Source: CAJQLB01 sp041392065 (GTDB taxonomy: Bacteria; Bacteroidota; Bacteroidia; Flavobacteriales; Flavobacteriaceae). Taken from it: a DNA stretch of 64,000 nt. Each line of letters starts with the position of its first letter. Position 1 is the first letter of the stretch. The position numbers were made by a program, and so were the translations under genes. Location: NCBI GenBank assembly GCA_041392065.1, contig JAWKMU010000004.1, positions 248,001 to 312,000 on the forward strand, in the 5' to 3' direction. Of the stretch, positions 41,935 to 50,851 are shown one piece after another. The notes beneath the pieces were generated by a model, which was not told the origin of the DNA, ran no database searches, and was given only the letters and a program-made list of their open reading frames with translations.

Positions 41935-42690
41935 ATGAAAAAAATATTATTCCTACTGATTAGCATTACTCTAAGTTGTAACACGTCACAAGAAAAAAAC
42001 ACAACTCCTGATAATGAGATCCTGAAACAAGTTCAGGATGACAAGAAATTCCCAAAACTAGAACCTAATCGTTATAACGTAGCATTTCTTATCATGGATG
42101 GCACATACAATACAGAACTCACTGCGCCTTTTGATATTTTTCAGCATACCATTTTCAGAGATAGCATTAAAGCTATGAATGTGTTTACTGTTGCCAATAC
42201 AGACAAGCCAATAACCACCTTTGAAGGCATGAGAATTATTCCAGATTATAATTATCTATCAGACCAATTACCTAAAATAGATATACTTGTAGTACCAAGT
42301 GCAGAGCATCATTTAGATTCAGACTTAGACGATGAAACCATGATTAATTTTGTAAAAGAAGTTGATAAAGAAGCTCAATTTATGACGTCTCATTGCGATG
42401 GTGCCTTTGTGTTAGCCAAAGCTGGATTGCTTGACAATGCTGTCTCAACAACGTTTCCGAGTGATATTGACAAAATGCGCGAGATGTTTCCAACGCTTGA
42501 CATCAGAAAAGACGTGTTGTTTGTTCACGACGGAAAATACATTACCTCAGCTGGTGGAGCTAAAAGCTTTGAAGCTGCTTTATATTTATGTGAATTCCTT
42601 TATGGAAAAGACATTGCACAATCACTTGCTGAAGGATTAGTCATTGATTGGAATGTAGATAATGTGCCACACCTTATAGTTGAAGAATAA
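41935..42690 (+). CDS. DJ-1/PfpI-family lipoprotein
   Basis: A 251-residue glutamine-amidotransferase-like protein with a lipoprotein signal (LLISITLSC, Cys15). The fold starts YNVAFLIMDGTYNTELTAPFDIFQ, and the nucleophile elbow is SHCDGAFVLA with C154. Exported DJ-1-like proteins are common in Bacteroidota; the reaction is unknown. Its linker (about residues 28-36, EILKQVQDD) is encoded by a perfect palindromic repeat at 42018-42043, an apparent in-frame insertion. It follows the VOC gene by 4 bases. Confidence 0.85.
   Translation: MKKILFLLISITLSCNTSQEKNTTPDNEILKQVQDDKKFPKLEPNRYNVAFLIMDGTYNTELTAPFDIFQHTIFRDSIKAMNVFTVANTDKPITTFEGMRIIPDYNYLSDQLPKIDILVVPSAEHHLDSDLDDETMINFVKEVDKEAQFMTSHCDGAFVLAKAGLLDNAVSTTFPSDIDKMREMFPTLDIRKDVLFVHDGKYITSAGGAKSFEAALYLCEFLYGKDIAQSLAEGLVIDWNVDNVPHLIVEE
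42018..42043. repeat. Short palindromic repeat inside the DJ-1-like gene
   Basis: ATCCTGAA (42019-42026), loop ACAAG, TTCAGGAT (42032-42039), then GACA. It shares stem length, WCAAG loop and GACA tail with the intergenic copy at 60760-60785. It is translated in frame in the linker after the lipobox. Confidence 0.65.
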
Positions 42691-42762
42691 ACTCAATTGT
42701 ATTATTTTTTTCTTATATTTAAAATAAGTTCTGCGAGTTAATCACTATTAAATCAACCTATT

Positions 42763-45700
42763 ATGAAGCAACTAGTATTATTTTTACTATCTCTCACAAT
42801 AACTACAACATCTTACTCTCAAGATAAAATTGCCAAAGAAATTTCAGGAACCATTACTTATCTAAATGAGCCTCTTAAAGATGTAAACATCACCATAAAA
42901 GGCACAAGCAAAGGCACAAAAACAAACGAGCAAGGTGAATACAACATAAAAGCTAAGGTTGGTGATATTTTAGAGTACAGTCATGTGAGTTATACAACCG
43001 TTGCTGTTATGATTGAAGATGTGACCTCAACCTTAAATATCGAGCTACAAGAAAAAGACAATAAACTTGATGAGATAGTTTTAACTGCAAAACGTTCACC
43101 TAAAGATCTTGCAACTTTTGAAGAAAAAATGGATGCTGAAATAAAAACATCGTTTGGCATTTTTAAACCAAATGCTGCTGGAACTAAAGTCCATTATCTT
43201 TCTGGCGAAGAACTAGGAACTCATTATGCTGATTTAGCTGAAGCATTAAGAGGCAAATTTTCAGGTGAACTTCCTGGTAGTTATGATGTTGATGGTGTTC
43301 CTTACACAAACTCAAACATCTTTGCGGTAAATTTATCTAGAATTAAAGATGTTTATGTAGCTAAAAATGTTGTTGTAGTAAGAACTATAGATTCTCCAGA
43401 AGAAATTGCAAGACGTCAGGAAGAAAAAGCCGAGCAATACAGAAATCAAAACTATTACAACGACGATGCTTTATCAGATGAAAATACTATAAAATATTCT
43501 TCTACTAGCTTAGTTAAAAACATTTCTGGTAAAGTCACACATTTATTTGCTCCTATTCCAAATGTAAACATCACCATAAAAGGCACATCAAAAGGAACAA
43601 AAACAAACGATAAAGGTGAGTACAGCATACAAGCTAATGTTGGTGATATTTTAGAATATAGTCATGTAAGTTTTGAACCAGTTGCAATAATGATAGAACA
43701 CGTAACCTCAACCTTAAATATTGAGTTACAGGAAAAAGACAACAAACTTGATGAAGTTGTAGTAAATGCTCGAATAGACCAAAAGGCTTTAGAGTTTGAA
43801 AAAAAGATGAATGTAGAACTTAAAACGCCTTTTGGAACATTCAATCCAAAAAAATCAGGTCTTGCAATTGAATATGTTTCTGGAAAAGAGCTTAATCTTG
43901 CTGCTCCAGGTCTTGGTTCAGCTTTAAACGGTAAAGTTGCTGGAGTGCAAGGAGGAAAAGAAGGTTTATTAATTAGAGGAAGAGCTGCTAAATATGTTAT
44001 AGATGGTCGTGTTGTTGAAGGATATGAAACTAAGTTTTTAAACTCAATGAATTTAAATGATATTGAAGACATATATATAGTAAAAAGTCGAGCTCTAGTG
44101 ATTATTAGAACCAAAAGCTCACCAGAAATCCAAGATGAAAAAAGACAAGACATTACTAAACAATACCAAAACCAAAACTACTACAGTCACGATGCAACAA
44201 CTACAAATGAAGATGCTACGTTTTCGTCAAACAATATCACTCCCTCACAACCTAAGTTTATTATTACCAAAGACATTTCAGGAAAAGTCACATATTTAGA
44301 TGCTCCAATGCCATTGGTTAATATTAAAGTGGTTGGCAAAAACTCTGGTGTGGTTACAAGTCCAGATGGCACTTACAGTATTAAAGCTAATGTAGGTGAT
44401 ATCATTCAGTATTCTCATGTTGGTTTTGCAACTGTATCTATTATTGTTGAGGATGTAACCGAAATCTTAGACATTGAAATGGTTGAAGAGCAAAACGAAC
44501 TGGAAACCGTTATTGTAACCGCAGATGGCAAGCTTGGAAAAGCTGCAGAATTGGCTAAAAAAGCAGATGAGAAGTTTAAAACTTCAATGGGAACTATAGA
44601 CCCAAAAACTGCTGGTTATTCTGTTGGTTATATTGATGGAGATAATACCACTTCTGGAGCACGAGACATCTTAGATGTTTTAACTGGTAAAGTTGCAGGT
44701 GTTACTGTTGATCGTTTAAACAATATTGTAAAATTAAGAGGTACAGGCTCGATAAATACTGATACTCCTGCAATTTGGGATGTAGATGGTGTGATTATGA
44801 GCGAAGTTCCACAAATAGATCCTGCCAATGTTAAAAATATTCATCTTTTAAAATCTCTGGCTTCAACCACACGTTATGGAACAGCAGGTCGAGGTGGTGT
44901 TATAGTAGTCACAACAAAATCTGGCGATTTTTCTGCTGCTGAAGCAAATAGAAATAAAATAGCCGAAAAATACACCAACAAAGATTATTATGCCAACGAT
45001 GCCTCTCAAATCTCCTTATCAAGTTTAAATGCTAATACTTATGCAGATGCATTGGAAGCCTTTGAAACCAAACAAAAAGCATTTATTTATTATGACGAAA
45101 AACTTAAAAACCAACTACCAAGTTATGCTGATCATATTGCAATTGCGCAAAAATTTGTATCACATTTTAACGACTTAACGTTATCTACCCAAATCTTTAA
45201 GGAACTCATAGAACGTAACGATAAAAATCCAGAAATTCTTAAAGCCATAGCTTATCATTTGCAAACTATTGGCAGACCAAAAGAAGCCATTGATGCTTAC
45301 GAACGTACCTTTAAACTGCGACCACAATATGCACAATCGTTTCGTGATTTGGCAAATGCTTATATAGAAAATGACCAATACAAAAAATCATGGCGTTTGT
45401 ATATGAGTTACCTTATGCAAGGTAATGATGTAAGTGGTGAAGGTATTGGAGAGCTTATTTACAACGAAATGGAATGGCTTTATTTTAGTCGAAAAAACCA
45501 AACAGACATTAAAGAAAACTTTATACCAAAAAGTAAAAACCTTTTCGACTTTAGAAACGATGTACGCATTATTGTTGAATGGAACTCTTCTGAAGCTGAA
45601 TTTGATTTGGAATTTGTAAACCCAGAGTTACGCTCTTACGTATTTGAGCATACCTTATCGGGAAATCAAGAACTCATTACAGACGAAAAACAAAAAGGCT

Positions 45701-45930
45701 ATTCTAGTAAAGAATTTTTCATAGACGATTTAAAAGATGGCGAATGGTTAGTAAACATCACTTACAAAGGCAACAAAAAGCCAGAACCAACGTATTTTAA
45801 AATCACCAAATTTTACAATTGGGGAAAAGAAACTGAAACTAAAGAAGTAACTGTTTACAAGTTTCAAAACGAACGCGATAAAATACAGCTAATGCGCTTT
45901 ACAAAGGATTTGTTATTAGTAAAAAACTAA
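42763..45930 (+). CDS. Exported protein with three carboxypeptidase-regulatory/TonB-plug modules, TPR and DUF2135-like end
   Basis: A 1055-residue protein with a signal peptide (LFLLSLTITTTSYSQ). Three modules of about 230 residues (near 24-245, 250-485, 502-735) each contain a carboxypeptidase-regulatory beta domain (ISGTITYLNEPLKDVNITIKG), a hinge (LDEIVLTAKRS) and a plug-like part (LNGKVAGVQGG, IRGRAAKYVIDGR; third module GGVIVVTTKSG). About 790-885 are TPR-like helices (AIAYHLQTIGRPKEAIDAYER). The end (VRIIVEWNSSEAEFDLEFVNP) resembles DUF2135. There is no TonB box receptor barrel, so it is not a transporter. It probably binds partners at the outer membrane, an inference. Confidence 0.8.
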   Translation: MKQLVLFLLSLTITTTSYSQDKIAKEISGTITYLNEPLKDVNITIKGTSKGTKTNEQGEYNIKAKVGDILEYSHVSYTTVAVMIEDVTSTLNIELQEKDNKLDEIVLTAKRSPKDLATFEEKMDAEIKTSFGIFKPNAAGTKVHYLSGEELGTHYADLAEALRGKFSGELPGSYDVDGVPYTNSNIFAVNLSRIKDVYVAKNVVVVRTIDSPEEIARRQEEKAEQYRNQNYYNDDALSDENTIKYSSTSLVKNISGKVTHLFAPIPNVNITIKGTSKGTKTNDKGEYSIQANVGDILEYSHVSFEPVAIMIEHVTSTLNIELQEKDNKLDEVVVNARIDQKALEFEKKMNVELKTPFGTFNPKKSGLAIEYVSGKELNLAAPGLGSALNGKVAGVQGGKEGLLIRGRAAKYVIDGRVVEGYETKFLNSMNLNDIEDIYIVKSRALVIIRTKSSPEIQDEKRQDITKQYQNQNYYSHDATTTNEDATFSSNNITPSQPKFIITKDISGKVTYLDAPMPLVNIKVVGKNSGVVTSPDGTYSIKANVGDIIQYSHVGFATVSIIVEDVTEILDIEMVEEQNELETVIVTADGKLGKAAELAKKADEKFKTSMGTIDPKTAGYSVGYIDGDNTTSGARDILDVLTGKVAGVTVDRLNNIVKLRGTGSINTDTPAIWDVDGVIMSEVPQIDPANVKNIHLLKSLASTTRYGTAGRGGVIVVTTKSGDFSAAEANRNKIAEKYTNKDYYANDASQISLSSLNANTYADALEAFETKQKAFIYYDEKLKNQLPSYADHIAIAQKFVSHFNDLTLSTQIFKELIERNDKNPEILKAIAYHLQTIGRPKEAIDAYERTFKLRPQYAQSFRDLANAYIENDQYKKSWRLYMSYLMQGNDVSGEGIGELIYNEMEWLYFSRKNQTDIKENFIPKSKNLFDFRNDVRIIVEWNSSEAEFDLEFVNPELRSYVFEHTLSGNQELITDEKQKGYSSKEFFIDDLKDGEWLVNITYKGNKKPEPTYFKITKFYNWGKETETKEVTVYKFQNERDKIQLMRFTKDLLLVKN
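42832..44967 (+). repeat. Three tandem coding modules of about 0.7 kb
   Basis: Modules at about 42832-43497, 43513-44219 and 44266-44967 code for the same domain pair. Modules 1 and 2 are close at the DNA level (for example near 42895 and 43575, and near 42958 and 43636), pointing to a later duplication than that producing module 3. Confidence 0.7.
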
Positions 45931-47063
45931 AACAAACCAAATAAATACATGGTTAACATTCCCCAAAATGTACCAGAAACCATGCTTAAAATTGCCAACA
46001 AAATGGCGTGTGGCATCCATTCCTTGTTGTAAGCAGCTGTTACAGCTGGAGCAGTTGAGATACCTCCTAAATTTGCCATACTTGCAATAGGAACCCAAGC
46101 CATATGAAGTTTCATTTTTTTGGCAGCAAACATCATAATTACAAAATGACATATCAGCCAAATAACCACAAACAAAACAAGATTTAAAGGCATGGATAAA
46201 TTATTAAAATTGAGTTTCAAACCTAAAATTGCCATGATACAAATAATACTTAATCCACCTAATTTAAGTACCAAAGCATGATTCCATTTGGATACAAAAT
46301 TTCCAATCAGTAAACCTATAATACTAAATGCAATAATTTTCCAGAGAAAGGATTCAATTAAAAACCCTACTCCAAAAATCAATACGATACTAACAGCAAC
46401 TGTAATTGAGATAGATTTGACAGAAAAGGTATCAAAGGCATTTTCATCTTTCACAAAATCTGGCACTAAATCCTTTATCCCAAAATAATTATTAAGATTA
46501 TCGCTTTTTTTAATCAACTGAAACATTAAAATTGTCCAGATATTAACCAGAATATTATCCAAAACCAAAATGGTTAAAAACAAACCTTCAGGACATTCTA
46601 CTAATTCTTTCAGCACCAACTGACTTGTGCTTCCTCCTATCCAACTTCCAACAATTGGCACTAAACCTTTCCAGTGTTCTTCAACAATTAATAGGTCATT
46701 AAATTCTGGAGTAAACACATTAAAAAATAGCAGTAATAATGGTGCTAAAATAGCTATGGCAAAAGAGCCAATAACAAATAGAATAATTGGCCTTAAACCA
46801 ATAATGCGTAATTGCTTAAACGAAAGCGCACTCATAACCATTAAAATGGCAAATGGTATGATGTAATCTTTGCTCCAACTATGCAGTTCAACTGAGCTTA
46901 AATCTAGGTTGAATGAATGCGTTACAATAGCTGGAATAACATAGGCAAACAAAATGGCTGGAAACCAGTTTAAAAGGGTTTGAATCCATCGTTTAGAGCT
47001 CTTTTCAAGTAGCAATACTGAAATAACTGTAACTAATACTAAAATACTGGCTTTTAAAAGCAT
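45927..47063 (-). CDS. DUF819 (YjcL-like) membrane permease
   Basis: A 378-residue protein with ten or more hydrophobic helices. Family features: WFPAILFAYVIPAIVTHSF near the start, the soluble-facing loop VPIVGSWIGGSTSQLVLKELVECPEG, and MANLGGISTAPAVTAAYNKEWMPHAILLAILS at the end. DUF819 proteins are predicted secondary transporters with no proven substrate. The gene is convergent with the plug-module gene, overlapping by 4 bases, and lies 4 bases after an aspartoacylase-like gene, suggesting uptake of the product released by that enzyme. Confidence 0.85.
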   Translation of the reverse strand: MLLKASILVLVTVISVLLLEKSSKRWIQTLLNWFPAILFAYVIPAIVTHSFNLDLSSVELHSWSKDYIIPFAILMVMSALSFKQLRIIGLRPIILFVIGSFAIAILAPLLLLFFNVFTPEFNDLLIVEEHWKGLVPIVGSWIGGSTSQLVLKELVECPEGLFLTILVLDNILVNIWTILMFQLIKKSDNLNNYFGIKDLVPDFVKDENAFDTFSVKSISITVAVSIVLIFGVGFLIESFLWKIIAFSIIGLLIGNFVSKWNHALVLKLGGLSIICIMAILGLKLNFNNLSMPLNLVLFVVIWLICHFVIMMFAAKKMKLHMAWVPIASMANLGGISTAPAVTAAYNKEWMPHAILLAILSMVSGTFWGMLTMYLFGLF

Positions 47064-47067
47064 AAGC

Positions 47068-48108
47068 TTAGTCTTCTAAAATTCCTAGATGAATAATTCG
47101 TCCTCCATCAATGTTAACAGGGTTTGTACTTTTACCAATAACGATGCCTTTTTCTGGAGCAAAATATTCTTTAATCACATCACCAAACGGGTTTCTTAAA
47201 ACACCTATAAGTTCACCTTTTTCTATGATTTGATTTAGTTGAACTGGAATGTCCAACAATCCACCTTGGTCTACATAAACCCAATATGATTTTTTGCACA
47301 TTACTGCTGGTCTAATCTCAGGAATAGTAAACGATTGCATACCTAGCCAGTTCATGACATTTTTTACACCAACAACACCACGTTTTACCATATCGTCTTG
47401 ATACACTTGTGGATTGCCATACTCAACGGTTATTGTAGGAATGCCTTTTAACATTGCTTGAGCTCGCATAGTTCTGGTGGCTGCAATATTGTCTCCAGCA
47501 CTAGGTACACCTTTATTATTTAACACAATGTCTGCATCTTGAAGTAAAGCCATTTTACTTATTTTTTCATCACCTAATTCACCTCTTACGTACAAACTAT
47601 TAATCCTGCCAAAACTTGCGGTATGCATATCAATAAGGTAATCCAGTTTTGGTAAAATTTTCTGATTGATTTGCCAAACGTACTGCTGGCTTCTATTTCC
47701 ATTAGCTTTTCCTGGGAAATTTCGGTTTAAATCTTCTTCATCAATAAAACGCCTTCTATCTTGTCCAATACTCAAGGCATTAATCCCAGGAATCGCAATC
47801 ACAGTTCCTTTTAATGCACTAACATTAATCTCTTTTACAGATTCTTGAATCACTTTAATGCCATTGAGTTCGTTGCCATGAATAGCAGCTATTAAACCCA
47901 AAACTGGACCATCTTCTTTTCCTTTAAAAATCATCACAGGAATAGAAACAGGTTGCGAAAATCCGTTATCAATCATAGTTAGCCAATACTTTTTTACTTG
48001 GCCATTCGGAATCTTTTCAAGGTTAATTTCAGAAATATTTTCAAAAGTATTCTGAGAAAAAACAGGACTAAAAAGCAGTAAGTAAACAAAAAAAAGAAAA
48101 TACTTCAT
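47068..48108 (-). CDS. Exported succinylglutamate desuccinylase/aspartoacylase-like M14 hydrolase
   Basis: A 346-residue zinc hydrolase with a signal peptide (LFFVYLLLFSPVFSQ). Motifs: AAIHGNELNGIKVIQE (His and Glu zinc ligands), DLNRNFPGK, a later zinc His in LIDMHTASFGR, and TVEYGNPQVYQ (catalytic Glu). It cleaves an acyl group or amide from an amino-acid-type substrate. Export is unusual for aspartoacylases. It is paired with a DUF819 permease 4 bases downstream. Confidence 0.87.
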   Translation of the reverse strand: MKYFLFFVYLLLFSPVFSQNTFENISEINLEKIPNGQVKKYWLTMIDNGFSQPVSIPVMIFKGKEDGPVLGLIAAIHGNELNGIKVIQESVKEINVSALKGTVIAIPGINALSIGQDRRRFIDEEDLNRNFPGKANGNRSQQYVWQINQKILPKLDYLIDMHTASFGRINSLYVRGELGDEKISKMALLQDADIVLNNKGVPSAGDNIAATRTMRAQAMLKGIPTITVEYGNPQVYQDDMVKRGVVGVKNVMNWLGMQSFTIPEIRPAVMCKKSYWVYVDQGGLLDIPVQLNQIIEKGELIGVLRNPFGDVIKEYFAPEKGIVIGKSTNPVNIDGGRIIHLGILED

Positions 48109-48276
48109 TTTTAAATGGTTAATGATAAAAATAAATGTAGTAAAAATTCTCTTTATAAAATCAATTATTGTAACTCTTGCATTTTGAATATTAAAATTGT
48201 TAAAACCGAAAGAGTAACTTAATATCTAGCAATTAATTACTATTTTTAAGATTCATTATTTCTAACTAACCAACCA

Positions 48277-50835
48277 ATGAGTCCAACAAAATTCGTTTTT
48301 GCCATGGTGTTTTCTTTGTTCATGGTAACAACACTCACTGCACAAGACTATTTTTTTAAAGACAAAGCACCATTTAACCCAGATATTCCTTCACCAGAAG
48401 AATTTTTAGGGAGACCCATTGGTGCACAACACACTAGGCATGATCTTATTGTGGCTTATTTTACCAAATTAGCTGAACTATCAGATAGAGCTGAAATTGA
48501 AATTTATGGTGAAACACACGAAATGCGCAAACTAGTTATGCTTCGAGTCTCAACTCCAGAAAATTTAAAAAATTTAGAAGCTCTTAAAACAGAGCATTTA
48601 AAGTTTGTAGATCCAAATCAGAATCCTACAAACTATGATGCACTTCCAATTTTTATTCAATTAGGTTACAATGTTCATGGTAACGAACCATCAAGTTCAG
48701 AAGCAGCTTTATTAACTGCTTATACACTTATTGCTTCAAATAATCCTGAGGTAATAAAGTATTTAGAGAATTCTGTCATTTTTATCGATCCAACCATAAA
48801 TCCTGATGGTCGTGATAGACACACACAATGGGCAAACCAGTTTTTGGCAAAAGAAATTGTCTCTGATGGTGCAGATGCCGAACACAACGAAACTTGGCCA
48901 AGAGGAAGAACCAACCACTATTGGTTTGATTTAAACAGAGATTGGTTATTAGCTGTGCACCCAGAAAGTCAAGGAAAATTGAATTGGTATCATCAATGGT
49001 ATCCTAATGTAGTGACTGATTTTCATGAAATGGGAACTAATAGCAATCACTTTTTTGAACCAATGAAACCTATTGGTTCTCTAGATCCTATAATGCCAAA
49101 AGAAAATTATGAAGATTTAAACGATTTATTTGCAACATATTTTTCTGATGCCTTAGATGAGATTGGCTCCTTTTATTACACCAAAGAATCGTTTGATGGT
49201 ACTTATCCTGGATATGGAAGCTCATATCCAGATTTACAAGGAGCTTTGGCTTTATTATTTGAACAAGCCAGTTCAAGAGGCCATCTGCAAGATACAGATT
49301 ACGGTAAAATGTCGTTTGCTTTTACCATTAGAAACCAATACACATCAAGTTTTGCAACTATAAAAGCGGCAGTTGAAAACAAGGCTTTTCTTAGAGAATA
49401 CCAACAAACATTCTTTAAAACTGCTTTATCTGAAAAAGCGCCAACAGGATTTGCTGCTTACGAGTTTGGAGATGCTTATGACAAAAACAGAAATAAAGCC
49501 TTTGTAGATTTTCTGCTGAAACATAAAATAAAGGTTTACAAAAATGGAGATAAGTTTACTGTGCCTTTAAAACAGCCACAACGTAGAATGGTTCAAACCA
49601 TGTTTGAAACTTATAGCAAATATAGAGATAGTGTGTTTTATGATGCCTCTGCATGGAGTGTTGCCAATTTTTACAACATGAAATATCGTGGACTAAAAAC
49701 CGCTAATCTTGGCGAGGAAATCACTTCAACTGAAAACATCAACAATGTAACTTCAGTGCCAAAAAGTGATTATGCTTACATTATGGATTGGGACGACTAT
49801 TATGCGCCTTCAGCCTTGTACTATATGCAATCAAAAGGTATCATTGCTGCATCAGCGTTTAAACCTTTTTCGAGTAAAACCAATCTTGGAAATAAAGACT
49901 TTAATTATGGAAGCATTATGATTCCAGTGAGTAAACAACAAAAACTATCAAGTGAAAAGGTTTATGAAATTGTACGCGAGGCACAAAACAAATTTAATGT
50001 ACCAATCTATGCTGCTAATACAGGTTTTAGCATTAAAGGAATTGATTTAGGTAGCAATAATTTCAGGACTGTTAAAAAGCCAAAAGTAGCCATGTTAGTA
50101 GGTGATGGTGTTAGTAGTTATGAGGCTGGTGAGGTTTGGCATTTATTAGACACAAGGACGAAAATGCCAATAGTAAAACTTCAAACTAATACAATTAGAG
50201 GTAATTGGCTTGATAAATACAATACTCTTGTAATGGTTTCAGGCAGCTACAATTCTCTTGATTCTATTCAACGTCAAACCATAAGAGATTGGACAGCCAA
50301 TGGTAATACATTAATAACGATTGGCTCAGCTTCAAAATGGGCTATTGATAAAAAATTGGTAAAAGAAAAACTAACCACTAAGCCTAAACCTAAAGACAAA
50401 AAGGAAGAAGATGAAAAAGTAGAAAGAATGCCTTATGTTGATGCAGGTGAAAATTTAGGTAGAGAACAATTAGGTGGAGCCATTTTTGAAGTTGATTTAG
50501 ATCTAACTCATCCTCTTGGATTTGGTTATAGAGATGATAAATTACCTGTTTACAAAAACAACAACGTGTTTTTATCCCCAAGTTCAAGTGAGTATGGTAC
50601 TGTAGCAAAATACACAGAAAACCCTCATATTGATGGCTATATATCTAATGACAACCTAAACATATACTTAAAGCCTTCTGCATCACTAATTGTAAGTCAA
50701 ATTGGAAGAGGTCGTGTAGTAATGTTTGCAGACAATCCTAATTTTAGAGGTGCTTGGTATGGTACCAATAAACTTTTTTTAAACGCATTATTTTTAGGAA
50801 ATAATATTTCGGTACCTAGATCACAACTTAACTAA
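48277..50835 (+). CDS. Large exported M14 zinc carboxypeptidase
   Basis: An 852-residue protein with a signal peptide (VFAMVFSLFMVTTLTAQ). The catalytic domain (about 50-370) has GYNVHGNEPSSSEAA (zinc His and Glu), NPDGRDRHTQW, DLNRDWLLAVHPESQG, the third zinc His in DFHEMGTNSNHFFEP, and a general-base Glu in LLFEQASSRG. The remaining 480 residues contain a GATase-like or DUF4350-like segment (TLVMVSGSYNSLDS) and an acidic-basic linker (KPKPKDKKEEDEKVE). Divergent from the aspartoacylase-like gene, it shares the 168-base spacer. Confidence 0.9.
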   Translation: MSPTKFVFAMVFSLFMVTTLTAQDYFFKDKAPFNPDIPSPEEFLGRPIGAQHTRHDLIVAYFTKLAELSDRAEIEIYGETHEMRKLVMLRVSTPENLKNLEALKTEHLKFVDPNQNPTNYDALPIFIQLGYNVHGNEPSSSEAALLTAYTLIASNNPEVIKYLENSVIFIDPTINPDGRDRHTQWANQFLAKEIVSDGADAEHNETWPRGRTNHYWFDLNRDWLLAVHPESQGKLNWYHQWYPNVVTDFHEMGTNSNHFFEPMKPIGSLDPIMPKENYEDLNDLFATYFSDALDEIGSFYYTKESFDGTYPGYGSSYPDLQGALALLFEQASSRGHLQDTDYGKMSFAFTIRNQYTSSFATIKAAVENKAFLREYQQTFFKTALSEKAPTGFAAYEFGDAYDKNRNKAFVDFLLKHKIKVYKNGDKFTVPLKQPQRRMVQTMFETYSKYRDSVFYDASAWSVANFYNMKYRGLKTANLGEEITSTENINNVTSVPKSDYAYIMDWDDYYAPSALYYMQSKGIIAASAFKPFSSKTNLGNKDFNYGSIMIPVSKQQKLSSEKVYEIVREAQNKFNVPIYAANTGFSIKGIDLGSNNFRTVKKPKVAMLVGDGVSSYEAGEVWHLLDTRTKMPIVKLQTNTIRGNWLDKYNTLVMVSGSYNSLDSIQRQTIRDWTANGNTLITIGSASKWAIDKKLVKEKLTTKPKPKDKKEEDEKVERMPYVDAGENLGREQLGGAIFEVDLDLTHPLGFGYRDDKLPVYKNNNVFLSPSSSEYGTVAKYTENPHIDGYISNDNLNIYLKPSASLIVSQIGRGRVVMFADNPNFRGAWYGTNKLFLNALFLGNNISVPRSQLN

Positions 50836-50851
50836 TCATTAAAATATCAAA

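Noticed and set aside
43662..44828. Open frames opposite the triple-module gene
   Set aside because: Their similarity to one another only reflects the duplicated modules on the coding strand.
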